Shown here: positions 29,677 to 38,521 of the stretch, one piece after another
Position numbering within the stretch: the stretch's first letter is position 1
Layout of the letters: every line of letters begins with the position of its first letter
NCBI RefSeq assembly: GCF_014642875.1
Contig: NZ_BMJC01000001.1
Location: 787,335 to 851,334, forward strand
Origin: Puia dinghuensis
GTDB taxonomy: Bacteria > Bacteroidota > Bacteroidia > Chitinophagales > Chitinophagaceae
Direction of reading: 5' to 3'
DNA length: 64,000 nucleotides
Translations under genes and position numbers: made by a program
Notes under the pieces: model-generated
The model's database searches: none
Seen by the model: the letters and a program-made list of their open reading frames with translations, nothing else
Told to the model about the DNA's origin: nothing

Positions 29677-30579
29677 ATGAATCGTCTTGCACTGGTGATC
29701 CTCCTTGCGGGTGTGCTGCTCGCCTGTTCGAAAAATCCTACCGTTTCCGGCAACGCCACCGCTTTTAACTCCAATCTGCAGACCCAGGCCAACGACCAGG
29801 TGCGTATCTCCACCGAATTAGACGCCGCCTTTAATGATGTGGACAGCGCTATCGGCAAAGCATCGGCTGTCTGTGGCGGTACTATCACCGTCGATTCTGT
29901 CGACACTCCCCGGGCCATCACGATCACTTATAGCGGCAACACCTGTAATGCGCTTCGCAACCGTACGGGTACGATCAAGATCGCCAGTACGCCCGGCACC
30001 AGCTGGACTACCGCCGGCGACACCGCCACCGTCACATTCACCACAGTAGTGATCACCCGGCTGGCCGACAGCAAGACGCTTACGATCAACGGAGGATTTA
30101 AATACATAAATATCAGCGGCGGCAGCCTGGCAGGGTTGAGCACCAGCGGCGCGACACCGGTGGTCCACACCATCTCCGGCGTCAACATCAACATCACCTA
30201 TGACAATGGGACGGTCACCACCTGGCAATTTGCCCGAAAGCGCACCTATACCTACAACAGCGGCATTGTCATCTCCACCCTTGGCATGGATTCGGTGGGG
30301 GGTATGGCAAGTGTCGCCGATTGGGGCGGCAATCGGTTTGGCAATAGCGTGATAGTAGCGCCTACGTCGCCTTTACTCATCAACCAGAGCTGCAACTGGC
30401 AAATGACGGGTGGGCAGGAGACCTTGAACAACCCGGTTGGAATCACCGCCCTCACCTTTGGATTGGATACCCTGGGGAAGGCGGCCACAGGCTGCCCCGC
30501 CACCGGCAGCCATTATTTCTACAATTTATCCTGGACAGGAACCGGAGAGAATCCATACAGCACCGTCCTCCCCTATTAA
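29677..30579 (+). CDS. Lipoprotein, paralogue of the preceding gene
   Basis: A 300-residue lipoprotein with lipobox LLLAC (Cys17). ATG 29677 was chosen over an in-frame TTG six codons earlier because it gives a compact signal peptide. The domain follows the same plan as the preceding protein (CGGTITVDSVDTPRAITITY, KTLTINGGFKYINISGGSLAGL, GCPATG near the end) but is shorter in the N-terminal third. Function unknown. The 35-base gap to the next gene contains no clear terminator, so readthrough into the sensor cassette is possible. Confidence 0.8.
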   Translation: MNRLALVILLAGVLLACSKNPTVSGNATAFNSNLQTQANDQVRISTELDAAFNDVDSAIGKASAVCGGTITVDSVDTPRAITITYSGNTCNALRNRTGTIKIASTPGTSWTTAGDTATVTFTTVVITRLADSKTLTINGGFKYINISGGSLAGLSTSGATPVVHTISGVNINITYDNGTVTTWQFARKRTYTYNSGIVISTLGMDSVGGMASVADWGGNRFGNSVIVAPTSPLLINQSCNWQMTGGQETLNNPVGITALTFGLDTLGKAATGCPATGSHYFYNLSWTGTGENPYSTVLPY

Positions 30580-30614
30580 TGACCCAAGTCGGGTATATTT
30601 CTTAAATTGCCGTT

Positions 30615-32039
30615 ATGCAAACCGAGATTACTACCCTGCAGCCGGTGACTTCCGAATGGCTGCAGTCAATCGAAGCCCTCGCCGACGTTCCGGCCGACCA
30701 GTTGCAATGGATGATCGACAACAGCCTGCACCGGATACTGGCAGAGGGGGAATATGTCGCACGCCCCGGAGACCCCATTGCCGGATGTCATATCATCATT
30801 TCGGGCAGGGTGAAGCTTTATATGCTACAGAAGTCGGAGATAGTGGAAGTGAATATCCTGCAGGCAAAGGATGTCAGCGGCGCCCTGCCGTTTTCCCGGG
30901 CCGTCAAAGCGACCCTGTATGCAAAGGCCATCGAAGAGGTGAACATTATGACCCTGCCGATAGATAAATTCCGGCAGATGGTGAGCCTGCATTACGAGCT
31001 GACGGGAGCCCTTGTACATGTCATGACCAACAGGGTGCGGAATTTCACCGCCCAGCAGCAGCAGAACGATAAGATGTTGGCCCTTGGAAAGCTCTCAGCC
31101 GGGCTGGCGCACGAACTGAACAACCCGGCGGCAGCCATCGTGAGGGGGGCGGAATCGCTGAAGCAACATCTTCAGCTGGAGCCCGAGCTTTTTAAGGATG
31201 TCATGAATGTCCAGATGCAGCCGAAAGATGTAGATTTTGTCCAGGCCAAGCTCTTCGAGATACTAGGCCGGGAGGAAAGGCCCAGGCTCACGCTGGTTCA
31301 GCGGACGGAGCTCGAGGACGAAATGCGGGACTGCCTGGAAGATATGGGTGTCGAAAGAGCGGAAGAAGTGGCCGAGAATTTTATGGAGTTCGGTTTCACC
31401 TGTGAAGATATGGAAGCCTTCCACAGTCATACCCCCGACCAGTACCTCTCGCCGGTGTTGAACTGGATCAATACCAACCTCGTCACCGAGCGGATGGTGC
31501 AGGATATCCAGGAAGCAGCCAAGCGCATCTTTAACCTCATCCAGTCCGTAAAGACTTTTACGCATATGGATCAGGGTAAGGGAAAAGAGCTGATCGACAT
31601 TCATACCGGCATTGACAGCACCCTGGTGATGATGCAATACAAACTCAGAAAAGGGAATATCGAGGTCGTTGAGGAGTTCGATAACCACCTGCCAAAAGTG
31701 ATGGCGCTGGTGGGAGAATTGAACCAGGTGTGGACCAACCTCATCGACAATGCCGTAGATGCGATGGAAGTCAATGGCCGCGGACGGCTGACGATCAGGA
31801 CGGAAAAGGATCATTCCTATGCCAAAATATCGATCATCGATGACGGTCCCGGCATCCCCGAAGAGATCAAATCAAGCATCTTCGATCCCTTTTTCACCAC
31901 AAAGGGCATCGGTAAGGGGACAGGCCTCGGACTTGACGTCGTGAACCGTATCGTGGTAGGTCAGCACCACGGTTCGGTAAAAGTCAACTCTGTACCTGGA
32001 AAGACAGAATTTATAGTTTGCCTCCCTATTGGCGGATAA
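30615..32039 (+). CDS. Cyclic-nucleotide-domain histidine kinase
   Basis: A 474-residue soluble kinase. Residues about 15-135 form a cNMP-binding-like barrel ([31 protein letters not shown]), and a HisKA-like helix carries H166 ([18 protein letters not shown]). A long helical connector follows, then a C-terminal HATPase domain with [17 protein letters not shown] and [11 protein letters not shown]. There is no membrane helix, so the signal is cytoplasmic and may be a small ligand bound by the cNMP domain. It is followed after 30 bases by a receiver-thioredoxin-reductase fusion and then a UBP zinc-finger gene, all on one strand. The most likely partner for phosphotransfer is that receiver. Confidence 0.88.
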   Translation: MQTEITTLQPVTSEWLQSIEALADVPADQLQWMIDNSLHRILAEGEYVARPGDPIAGCHIIISGRVKLYMLQKSEIVEVNILQAKDVSGALPFSRAVKATLYAKAIEEVNIMTLPIDKFRQMVSLHYELTGALVHVMTNRVRNFTAQQQQNDKMLALGKLSAGLAHELNNPAAAIVRGAESLKQHLQLEPELFKDVMNVQMQPKDVDFVQAKLFEILGREERPRLTLVQRTELEDEMRDCLEDMGVERAEEVAENFMEFGFTCEDMEAFHSHTPDQYLSPVLNWINTNLVTERMVQDIQEAAKRIFNLIQSVKTFTHMDQGKGKELIDIHTGIDSTLVMMQYKLRKGNIEVVEEFDNHLPKVMALVGELNQVWTNLIDNAVDAMEVNGRGRLTIRTEKDHSYAKISIIDDGPGIPEEIKSSIFDPFFTTKGIGKGTGLGLDVVNRIVVGQHHGSVKVNSVPGKTEFIVCLPIGG

Positions 32040-32069
32040 TAGTACCTAACTTCGCATTACCAAACAACT

Positions 32070-33731
32070 ATGACACCTCCTATTATTTTCATTATAGACG
32101 ACGATCCACAAGTGCTACGGGCTATCACCCGCGATATGCGAACGAATTTCCGTGCATCCTATCGTATTATCAGCACGACCTCCGTCGCGGAAGCGATGGA
32201 GAGCTTTCTCGACCTCAAGAATAAAGGCGAGAACATTGCCCTGTTTGTCTCCGATCAGCGGATGCCGGAGATGGAAGGCGTGGATTTCCTGCAAAAGGCC
32301 CGCGAATTCTTTCCCGATGCCAAACGGGTGCTGCTTACTGCCTATTCCGACACGGATGCGGCGATAAAGGCGATCAACAGTGTACAGCTGGACTACTACC
32401 TGATGAAGCCCTGGGATCCACCCGAAGAAAAATTATATCCCGTCATCAGCGAACTGCTGGACGACTGGCAGGCCAGCTACCGGCCCGTATTTAAAGGGAT
32501 CAAGGTCATCGGTTACCAGTTCTCGCCAAAGTCGCATGAGATAAAAGAATTCCTTTCCGGCAATCTTGTGCCCTATCAATGGCAGGATGTAGAGATAAGC
32601 CAGGAAGCGAAAGACCTGGTAAAGCTGAACAATATTCCCTTAAAAGACCTGCCTGCCCTTTTTCTGGACGATGGTAGCTGTCTTTGTTCGCCGGGTATTC
32701 CCGAGATCGCGCAAAAGATCGGGCTCAATCCCGGCATCAAGAATATCGTATATGACGTGGTGATCATCGGAGCAGGTCCTGCGGGTCTGGCCGCTTCGGT
32801 ATATGGCGCCTCAGAGGGATTGAAGACCCTGCTTGTTGAACGCCGTTCGCCCGGTGGACAGGCAGGCACCAGTAGCCGCATCGAGAACTACCTGGGTTTT
32901 CCCAACGGGCTCAGCGGTTCGGAGCTGACCCGCCGGGCCATCACCCAGGCGACGCGGCTGGGCGCCGAGGTGCTATTGCCGCACCAGGTGCGTGAGATCT
33001 GTCAGAAGGATGGCTATAAGAAAGTAATGCTGGAAAACGGAGATGAGATCAATACCCATTCCATCGTGATCACCACCGGCGTCGACTACCGTAAACTGGA
33101 GACTAAAGGGATACCCGATTTCACCGGCGCGGGTGTGTATTATGGTGCGGCGATGACGGAAGCCGCCGCCTTCCGCGACTGCGAGGTCTTTGTGGTAGGG
33201 GGAGGCAACTCGGCAGGCCAGGCGGCCATGCACCTTTCCAAGTTCGCCGCCAGCGTCACCATCGTCATCCGCAGGGACGACCTCACCAGTACGATGTCGG
33301 CCTACCTCATCGACCAGATCGCAAAACGGGAGAATATCCATATCCTTTCGCGGAGCGAGATCGCGGAGGCTAAAGGCAATGGCCGGCTGGAAGAGTTGAG
33401 CATCCTGCAATGCGATACGGGAGAAACAACTACCCATAAGGCAAATGCCCTGTTCATCTTCATCGGCGCCAAGCCATTTACGGATTGGATCGGCCTGGAC
33501 ATCATCAAGGATGAAAAAGGGTTCCTGGAGACGGGAAGGGATCTGAAGACCCATGACCAGTTCAAAAAGATCTGGAAGCAGGACAGGGACCCCTATCTGC
33601 TGGAGACCAGTTGTCCCGGGATATTTGCCGCCGGCGATGTCCGGGCAGGGGCTATGAACCGCGTCGCTTCCGCCGTTGGCGAAGGATCGATGTCCATCAG
33701 CTTTGTACATAAATATCTTGCAGAAGTTTAA
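32070..33731 (+). CDS. Response regulator fused to glutaredoxin-like and thioredoxin-reductase-like domains, redox cysteines missing
   Basis: A 553-residue three-domain protein. A receiver (about 1-130) has D10/D11, phospho-acceptor D62 (VSDQRMPEMEG) and K113. A glutaredoxin-like fold (about 142-220) follows; where the CxxC active site should be it has FSPKS at 151-155. The FAD/NAD-binding thioredoxin-reductase fold (about 228-553) has GAGPAG at 234-239, VVGGGNSAG around 375-383 and GIFAAGDVRAG near the C-terminus. At the position of the TrxR CxxC it has YYGAAM (357-362). Both dithiol centres are absent, so it probably senses or shuttles electrons through FAD rather than reducing a thioredoxin. 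It is in an apparent operon with the kinase upstream and the UBP zinc-finger gene downstream. Confidence 0.85.
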   Translation: MTPPIIFIIDDDPQVLRAITRDMRTNFRASYRIISTTSVAEAMESFLDLKNKGENIALFVSDQRMPEMEGVDFLQKAREFFPDAKRVLLTAYSDTDAAIKAINSVQLDYYLMKPWDPPEEKLYPVISELLDDWQASYRPVFKGIKVIGYQFSPKSHEIKEFLSGNLVPYQWQDVEISQEAKDLVKLNNIPLKDLPALFLDDGSCLCSPGIPEIAQKIGLNPGIKNIVYDVVIIGAGPAGLAASVYGASEGLKTLLVERRSPGGQAGTSSRIENYLGFPNGLSGSELTRRAITQATRLGAEVLLPHQVREICQKDGYKKVMLENGDEINTHSIVITTGVDYRKLETKGIPDFTGAGVYYGAAMTEAAAFRDCEVFVVGGGNSAGQAAMHLSKFAASVTIVIRRDDLTSTMSAYLIDQIAKRENIHILSRSEIAEAKGNGRLEELSILQCDTGETTTHKANALFIFIGAKPFTDWIGLDIIKDEKGFLETGRDLKTHDQFKKIWKQDRDPYLLETSCPGIFAAGDVRAGAMNRVASAVGEGSMSISFVHKYLAEV

Positions 33732-33741
33732 ACTATCGACA

Positions 33742-34020
33742 ATGGAATTGGAAAAAGCAGCCTGCTCACACATGCAGGAAATAAAAGAGCTCAAACAGGC
33801 CAAAGAAGAAGTCTGTGAAGAGTGTGTCAAGATCCATAGCACATGGGTACACCTGCGCACCTGTCAAACCTGTGGCGCCACGCTCTGCTGTGACCAGTCA
33901 CGGCACAAACACATGACCAAACACTTTCATCGCACCGGCCACCCGGTTATCATCTCCTCGGAGCCCGGGGAGAAATGGATGTGGTGCTACCCCGACAATT
34001 TGTTTGCCGAATATTCCTGA
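33742..34020 (+). CDS. Small UBP-type zinc-finger protein
   Basis: A 92-residue protein consisting almost entirely of a zf-UBP domain: C8 and H10, then CEEC, CQTC, CC and several His up to HRTGHP. In eukaryotes this fold binds ubiquitin C-termini; bacteria lack ubiquitin, so a different ligand or a simple metal-binding role is expected. ATG 33742 gives a start right before the first zinc ligands and leaves 10 bases after the stop of the upstream fusion gene. A longer frame from 33676 would overlap that gene. Its position suggests it is the third component of a redox-linked signalling cassette. The C-terminal end overlaps a promoter for the next operon. Confidence 0.8.
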   Translation: MELEKAACSHMQEIKELKQAKEEVCEECVKIHSTWVHLRTCQTCGATLCCDQSRHKHMTKHFHRTGHPVIISSEPGEKWMWCYPDNLFAEYS

Positions 34021-34036
34021 AGAAGCGCTACCTTTG
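34003..34036 (+). promoter_or_regulatory. Promoter of the dihydroorotase-like operon
   Basis: TTTG (34003-34006), 22-base spacer and TACCTTTG (34029-34036) match the Bacteroidota consensus. The leader to ATG 34052 is about 10-15 bases. The -33 element lies within the 3' end of the zinc-finger gene. Confidence 0.6.
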
Positions 34037-34051
34037 CGCAATTCTTTGGTA

Positions 34052-35320
34052 ATGACCATTCTCATAGAAAAGGCTTCTATTGTCGACCGCAACTCCCCTC
34101 ACCACGGAACGATAAGGGACATCCTCGTTGAAGATGGCCGGATCACAGCCATCGGAACAGACCTCACTATGCCGGCAGACAAGACTGTCCGGCACCCCGG
34201 TCTGCATGTCTCACCGGGCTGGGTGGATGTTTTTTCCCATTTCTGCGACCCCGGCTATGAGTTCAAGGAGACCCTTGAGACGGGTGCCGCGGCTGCGGCA
34301 GCGGGTGGGTATACCGATGTCTTTGTCATCCCCAACACAAAGCCAGTGGTCGACTCCAAATCCCAGGTAGAATATATCCGGCGGAAGGCCGCCACCCTGC
34401 CGGTGCGCGTCTGGCCCGTGGGCGCCGTCACGCGGGGGCTCGAAGGGAAGGACCTGGCTGAAATGTACGACATGCGGCACAGCGGTGCCGTGGCTTTCAG
34501 CGATGGGTTACAACCCGTACAAGCCGCCGGACTGCTGCTCAAAGGACTGCAATATGTAAAGGCCTTTGATGGAGTGATCATCCAGATACCCGACGACCGG
34601 ACGGTAGGTGCCAACGGACTGATGAACGAAGGCGTCATCTCTACGCGGCTGGGCCTGCCCGGAAAGCCAATGATGGCCGAAGAGCTGATGGTCGCCAGGG
34701 ATATAAAATTGGCCCGCTATACCGGCAGCCGTCTTCATTTCACCGGGGTTACATCCCCGCGCAGCCTGGAATATATCCGCCGGGCAAAAGAGTCCGGTCT
34801 GGCCGTCAGCTGCTCGGTGACCCCCTATCATCTCTATTTCACGGATGCCGATCTTACGGATTACGATACCAACCTGAAAGTTTATCCGCCGCTGCGCGAC
34901 AGTCCTACCGTCCAGACCCTGCGGCACGCCGTGCTGGAAGGCGTGGTCGATGCCATCGCGTCGCATCACCTTCCGCATGAGTTCGACAGCAAGGTGGTGG
35001 AATTCGAATATGCAAAACCGGGGATGAGCAGCCTGGAGACCGCCTATGCTGTATTATGCACGGCCCTTCCCGGACTTTCGGCAGACAGGGCCGTACAGTT
35101 GCTGAGTGTTGGTCCCCGGGAATTGTTTGGGCTCGACCAGCCTTCCATCGCGGAAGGAAAGGAGGCGGTGCTCACTTTCTTCGACCCCGCCGGAAAAACC
35201 CAGGTATCGTTAAGCGCCTCCAAGTCGAAGAACAATCCCTTTCTTGGCAGGACACTGGAAGGGCAGGTGCTGGGGATATTGAACGGAACGCATTTACACT
35301 TAAATCAACCCGAGCAATAA
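34052..35320 (+). CDS. Dihydroorotase homologue lacking metal-ligand residues (pseudo-PyrC)
   Basis: A 422-residue protein with the full-length dihydroorotase fold, including the LMNEGVISTRLGLPG and ARDIKLARYTGSR segments and a C-terminal SKSKNNPFLGRTLEGQV tail. The metal motifs are eroded: DVFSHF (59-64) in place of D-x-H-x-H keeps only the second His, IIQIPDD replaces the QHCED region, LHFTGVT replaces the H-x-C-H-V-S strand, and ASHHLPH replaces TDHAPH. An active zinc hydrolase is therefore unlikely. Non-catalytic dihydroorotase homologues elsewhere act as structural partners of aspartate transcarbamoylase. It heads an operon with DUF4199, GT2, GT4 and HAD genes. A canonical PyrC probably exists elsewhere in the genome. 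Confidence 0.8.
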   Translation: MTILIEKASIVDRNSPHHGTIRDILVEDGRITAIGTDLTMPADKTVRHPGLHVSPGWVDVFSHFCDPGYEFKETLETGAAAAAAGGYTDVFVIPNTKPVVDSKSQVEYIRRKAATLPVRVWPVGAVTRGLEGKDLAEMYDMRHSGAVAFSDGLQPVQAAGLLLKGLQYVKAFDGVIIQIPDDRTVGANGLMNEGVISTRLGLPGKPMMAEELMVARDIKLARYTGSRLHFTGVTSPRSLEYIRRAKESGLAVSCSVTPYHLYFTDADLTDYDTNLKVYPPLRDSPTVQTLRHAVLEGVVDAIASHHLPHEFDSKVVEFEYAKPGMSSLETAYAVLCTALPGLSADRAVQLLSVGPRELFGLDQPSIAEGKEAVLTFFDPAGKTQVSLSASKSKNNPFLGRTLEGQVLGILNGTHLHLNQPEQ

Positions 35321-35322
35321 AG

Positions 35323-35862
35323 ATGGCCGCAGCAAAAAAGATCCCGGTAACCCTGCTCTATGGAAGCCTCGCGGCGTTGGGCATGATCGGTGTGACGGTG
35401 ATTACGTATCTCAACGGAACTCAGGCTTTCATCGGCGGCGCGGCCTATCTCATGTATGTTTTTCCCGTCGTGCTGGCCATCGTTGCGGCGCTGGCCCAAA
35501 AGCGGCGAAAGGGCGGGATACTGGGTTTCCGCGACGCGTTGAAGGCTTGTTTTGGGGTGATCGTACTGTCCCTGGCCGTACAAACCGTTTTCACGCTGAT
35601 CCTGGTGAAGTGGATCGACCCCCGCTTTGGGCGGGCGCTTCCCGACGCTGTGCTGACAAAGATGGAATCCACCTACCGGCGATTTCATGTGCCCGAGGAC
35701 GAGATCGCCAGTTCGCTTGCCGAGCAAAAAAAGTCGGATCCATTTAGCGTCGGGCCGATGCTGTGGGGTTTGGCACTAAAATATATTATTGGATTTCCCG
35801 TCGCGGTGCTGTTCGCAGCCATCATCGGCCAGCGCTTGGTGAACCGCAGCCCAAAAGCATAA
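35323..35862 (+). CDS. DUF4199 family membrane protein
   Basis: A 179-residue integral membrane protein with four hydrophobic segments (about 8-27, 38-55, 70-95, 150-170). The ALAQKRRKGGILGFRDALKACFG loop is the motif I associate with DUF4199. A soluble stretch of about 50 residues separates the last two helices. Function unknown. The start ATG 35323 is 2 bases after the stop of the dihydroorotase-like gene and 9 bases separate it from the next gene, so it is part of the operon. Confidence 0.75.
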   Translation: MAAAKKIPVTLLYGSLAALGMIGVTVITYLNGTQAFIGGAAYLMYVFPVVLAIVAALAQKRRKGGILGFRDALKACFGVIVLSLAVQTVFTLILVKWIDPRFGRALPDAVLTKMESTYRRFHVPEDEIASSLAEQKKSDPFSVGPMLWGLALKYIIGFPVAVLFAAIIGQRLVNRSPKA

Positions 35863-35871
35863 AAACCAGGA

Positions 35872-36819
35872 ATGGAATTATCAATCGTCATACCGGTATA
35901 CAACGAAGATGAGTCCCTACCCGAGCTGTGCAGCTGGATAGAAAAGGTCATGCACGAGAATGACTTCTCCTACGAAGTGATCCTGGTGGATGATGGCAGC
36001 ACCGACCGCAGCTGGGAAGTGATCACCCACCTTCGCCAGTCCAATCCCAATATCAAGGGCATCAAATTCCAGCGCAACTATGGCAAGTCCGCTGCACTTA
36101 ATGAGGGGTTTAAGGCCGCACATGGTGACGTAGTGATCACGATGGACGCTGACATGCAGGACAGTCCCGATGAGATTCCCGAGTTGCGCAAGATGATCCT
36201 CGAAGACCGCTACGATATGGTCAGCGGCTGGAAAAAAGTACGGCACGACCCCCTCTCCAAGACCCTGCCTTCCAAATTCTTCAACTGGACGACGGCCAGG
36301 GTGAGCAAGATCAAGCTGCATGACTTCAACTGCGGGTTAAAAGCCTATCGCAACAAAGTAGTAAAAAGCATCGAGGTCTATGGTGAGATGCACCGCTATA
36401 TCCCCGTCATCGCCAAATGGTCGGGCTTTAAAAAGATCGGGGAAAAAGTAGTCCAGCACCGGCCAAGGAAGTATGGCTATACGAAATTCGGCGGTCTGGG
36501 CCGGGGGCTGAAGGGGCTGCTCGACCTGGCCTCGATCACCTTTGTGGGTAAATATGGTAAGCGGCCGATGCATTTTTTTGGACCTTTTGGCGTCATCTGC
36601 GGGCTCATTGGTTTCGGTGAAACAATCTCCCTCGTGATTCAGAAACTTGATAACATGTCAACTTTCACCCTTACCAACAAACCGTCTTTTTATATCGCCC
36701 TCACTGCTATGGTGGTAGGGACGCAACTGTTCCTCACCGGGTTTGTCGCCGAACTCATCTCCCGTAACTCCCCGGGACGCAACGCTTATCTTATCGAACA
36801 AAAACAAGGGCTCGAATAG
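35872..36819 (+). CDS. DPM1/undecaprenyl-phosphate-type GT2 glycosyltransferase
   Basis: A 315-residue membrane-anchored GT2 enzyme with ELSIVIPVYNEDESLPEL at the start. DDGSTD and MDADMQDSPDE supply the metal-binding acidic residues, and RNYGKSAALNEGF is typical of dolichyl/undecaprenyl-phosphate sugar transferases. Two C-terminal hydrophobic segments (about 230-250 and 275-300) anchor it. It likely makes a polyprenyl-phosphate-linked sugar donor for envelope glycosylation. It follows DUF4199 and is followed by a GT4 gene with 2 bases between stop and start. Confidence 0.88.
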   Translation: MELSIVIPVYNEDESLPELCSWIEKVMHENDFSYEVILVDDGSTDRSWEVITHLRQSNPNIKGIKFQRNYGKSAALNEGFKAAHGDVVITMDADMQDSPDEIPELRKMILEDRYDMVSGWKKVRHDPLSKTLPSKFFNWTTARVSKIKLHDFNCGLKAYRNKVVKSIEVYGEMHRYIPVIAKWSGFKKIGEKVVQHRPRKYGYTKFGGLGRGLKGLLDLASITFVGKYGKRPMHFFGPFGVICGLIGFGETISLVIQKLDNMSTFTLTNKPSFYIALTAMVVGTQLFLTGFVAELISRNSPGRNAYLIEQKQGLE

Positions 36820-36821
36820 TC

Positions 36822-37964
36822 ATGAAAGGCACCGTCGTCATCATGGGTCCCGGTTACCCGTTGCGGGGAGGCCTGGCTACCTTTGACCAGCGGCTCGCCC
36901 GCGAATTTATAAAGGAGGGATATGCGTGCCCCATCTATTCGTTCTCGCTGCAATACCCGGGATTTCTCTTTCCCGGAACGACGCAATACAGCACGGATCC
37001 GCCACCCGAAGGGCTGACCATTCTTTCCCGTATCAATTCCATCAACCCCTTCAACTGGTGGTCGGTGGGAGAAGAACTACGGCGGTTGCGACCGGATATC
37101 ATCGTCGTCCGTTACTGGCTCCCCTTAATGGGCCCGGCCCTGGGGACCATCCTGAGGCGGGTGAGAAAAAACCGGCATACCCGCATCATCGCGATCACGG
37201 ATAATGTCATCCCCCATGAGAAAAGACCGGGCGACAAGCCTTTTACCCGGTATTTCCTGAAAGCTTGCGATGGCTATATCACGATGAGCGAAAAGGTAAT
37301 GCTCGATCTGCGTACGTTTCAACCGATCAAACCGGCACAACAGGTAGCCCATCCGCTATACGATAATTTTGGCGAACCCATCCTGCAGACCACCGCCCGG
37401 CAGCTGCTGCGGGACAAAGGAGTGGCCATCGATGACAAAGACCGGGTGTTGCTCTTCTTTGGGTTTATCCGCAAATACAAGGGATTGGATATCGTGCTGG
37501 AAGCCATGGCCGACCCGCGGGTCGCCGACCTGGGCATCAAACTGCTGGTGGCCGGCGAATTCTATGAAGAAGCCGCTCCCTATCACGAACTGATCAACCG
37601 ATTGGGCATCGGCGACCGGCTGCTGCTGCGCACCGATTTCATCCCCGACAGCGAGGTGCGGGATTATCTCTGTGCTGCGGACGCGGTGATACAGCCCTAT
37701 CGCAATGCCACGCAAAGTGGCGTCACTCCGTTGGCCTATCATTTTGAGAAACCGATGATCGTGTCCAATGTGGGTGGATTGCCCTCCCTGGTGCCCCATG
37801 AGCAGGTTGGGTTGGTGGCTGAACCAGAACCCAGGGCCATGGCCGACGCCATCCTGCGATTCTTTGTATTGGGGGGAAGCTATTTTCTCCCCGCCCTCCG
37901 GACGGAGAAGGAAAAGTATTCCTGGAGCCGCCTGGTAGAAACCATTCTTAGCCTTAGCAAATGA
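36822..37964 (+). CDS. GT4-like GT-B glycosyltransferase
   Basis: A 380-residue soluble glycosyltransferase with an N-terminal MGPGYPLRGGLATFDQRLAREF nucleotide-fold opening. The C-terminal half has LLFFGFIRKYKGLDIVLEAM, RTDFIPDSEVRDYLCAADAVIQPY and NVGGLPSLVP, the usual nucleotide-sugar-binding region of GT4 enzymes. It probably acts on a lipid-linked or surface glycan together with the preceding GT2. The 3' end overlaps the HAD phosphatase gene by 4 bases, indicating translational coupling. Confidence 0.88.
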   Translation: MKGTVVIMGPGYPLRGGLATFDQRLAREFIKEGYACPIYSFSLQYPGFLFPGTTQYSTDPPPEGLTILSRINSINPFNWWSVGEELRRLRPDIIVVRYWLPLMGPALGTILRRVRKNRHTRIIAITDNVIPHEKRPGDKPFTRYFLKACDGYITMSEKVMLDLRTFQPIKPAQQVAHPLYDNFGEPILQTTARQLLRDKGVAIDDKDRVLLFFGFIRKYKGLDIVLEAMADPRVADLGIKLLVAGEFYEEAAPYHELINRLGIGDRLLLRTDFIPDSEVRDYLCAADAVIQPYRNATQSGVTPLAYHFEKPMIVSNVGGLPSLVPHEQVGLVAEPEPRAMADAILRFFVLGGSYFLPALRTEKEKYSWSRLVETILSLSK

Positions 37965-38509
37965 TCCCTTTCCAACAAATAGATGCATCCTGGACCCTCT
38001 TTCTCGACCGTGACGGGGTCATCAACATAGAAAAGGAAAACAGCTATATCTTCCACTATGGAGAATTCGTTTTCTATGAAGGTGTCCCGGAGGCCTTACG
38101 ACGCTGTGCCGCGGTATTCGGCCACATCGTCATAGTCACCAACCAGCGGGGCGTGGGGAAGGGAATGATGACGGCAGGCGATCTGCAGGATATCCATGAA
38201 AAGATGGTTGCGGAGATCGAACTGGCGGGTGGGCGCATCTCCCGCATCTACTATGCGGATTCCCTCGACGACGCCCATCCTTTACGCAAACCCCAGCCCG
38301 GCATGGCGCATGCGGCGCAGCGCGATCTCCCCGGCGTCGACTTCGCCCGAAGCATCATGGTAGGAAATAACCTCAGCGACATGGAATTTGGCCGAAATGC
38401 CGGGATGTATACCGCTTTTCTGACCACCACCAGCCCCGAACAGCCCCTGCCCCACCCTGCGATCGATATGGCCTTCCCCTCGCTGGCCGATTTTGCAAAA
38501 CATTTGTAA
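37961..38509 (+). CDS. HAD phosphatase (GmhB-like)
   Basis: A 182-residue HAD enzyme with nucleophile and acid/base pair D16 and D18 (FLDRDGVIN) and motif II TNQRGVGKG. The KPQPGMA region contributes the Lys, and VGNNLSDMEFGRNAG carries the last acidic pair. The size and the GVGKGMMT loop fit the GmhB/HisB-N type, which removes phosphate from heptose-bisphosphates or similar sugars. A role in nucleotide-activated sugar supply for the adjacent glycosyltransferases is plausible but not proven. Confidence 0.85.
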   Translation: MIPFQQIDASWTLFLDRDGVINIEKENSYIFHYGEFVFYEGVPEALRRCAAVFGHIVIVTNQRGVGKGMMTAGDLQDIHEKMVAEIELAGGRISRIYYADSLDDAHPLRKPQPGMAHAAQRDLPGVDFARSIMVGNNLSDMEFGRNAGMYTAFLTTTSPEQPLPHPAIDMAFPSLADFAKHL

Positions 38510-38521
38510 CTTTACACTATC

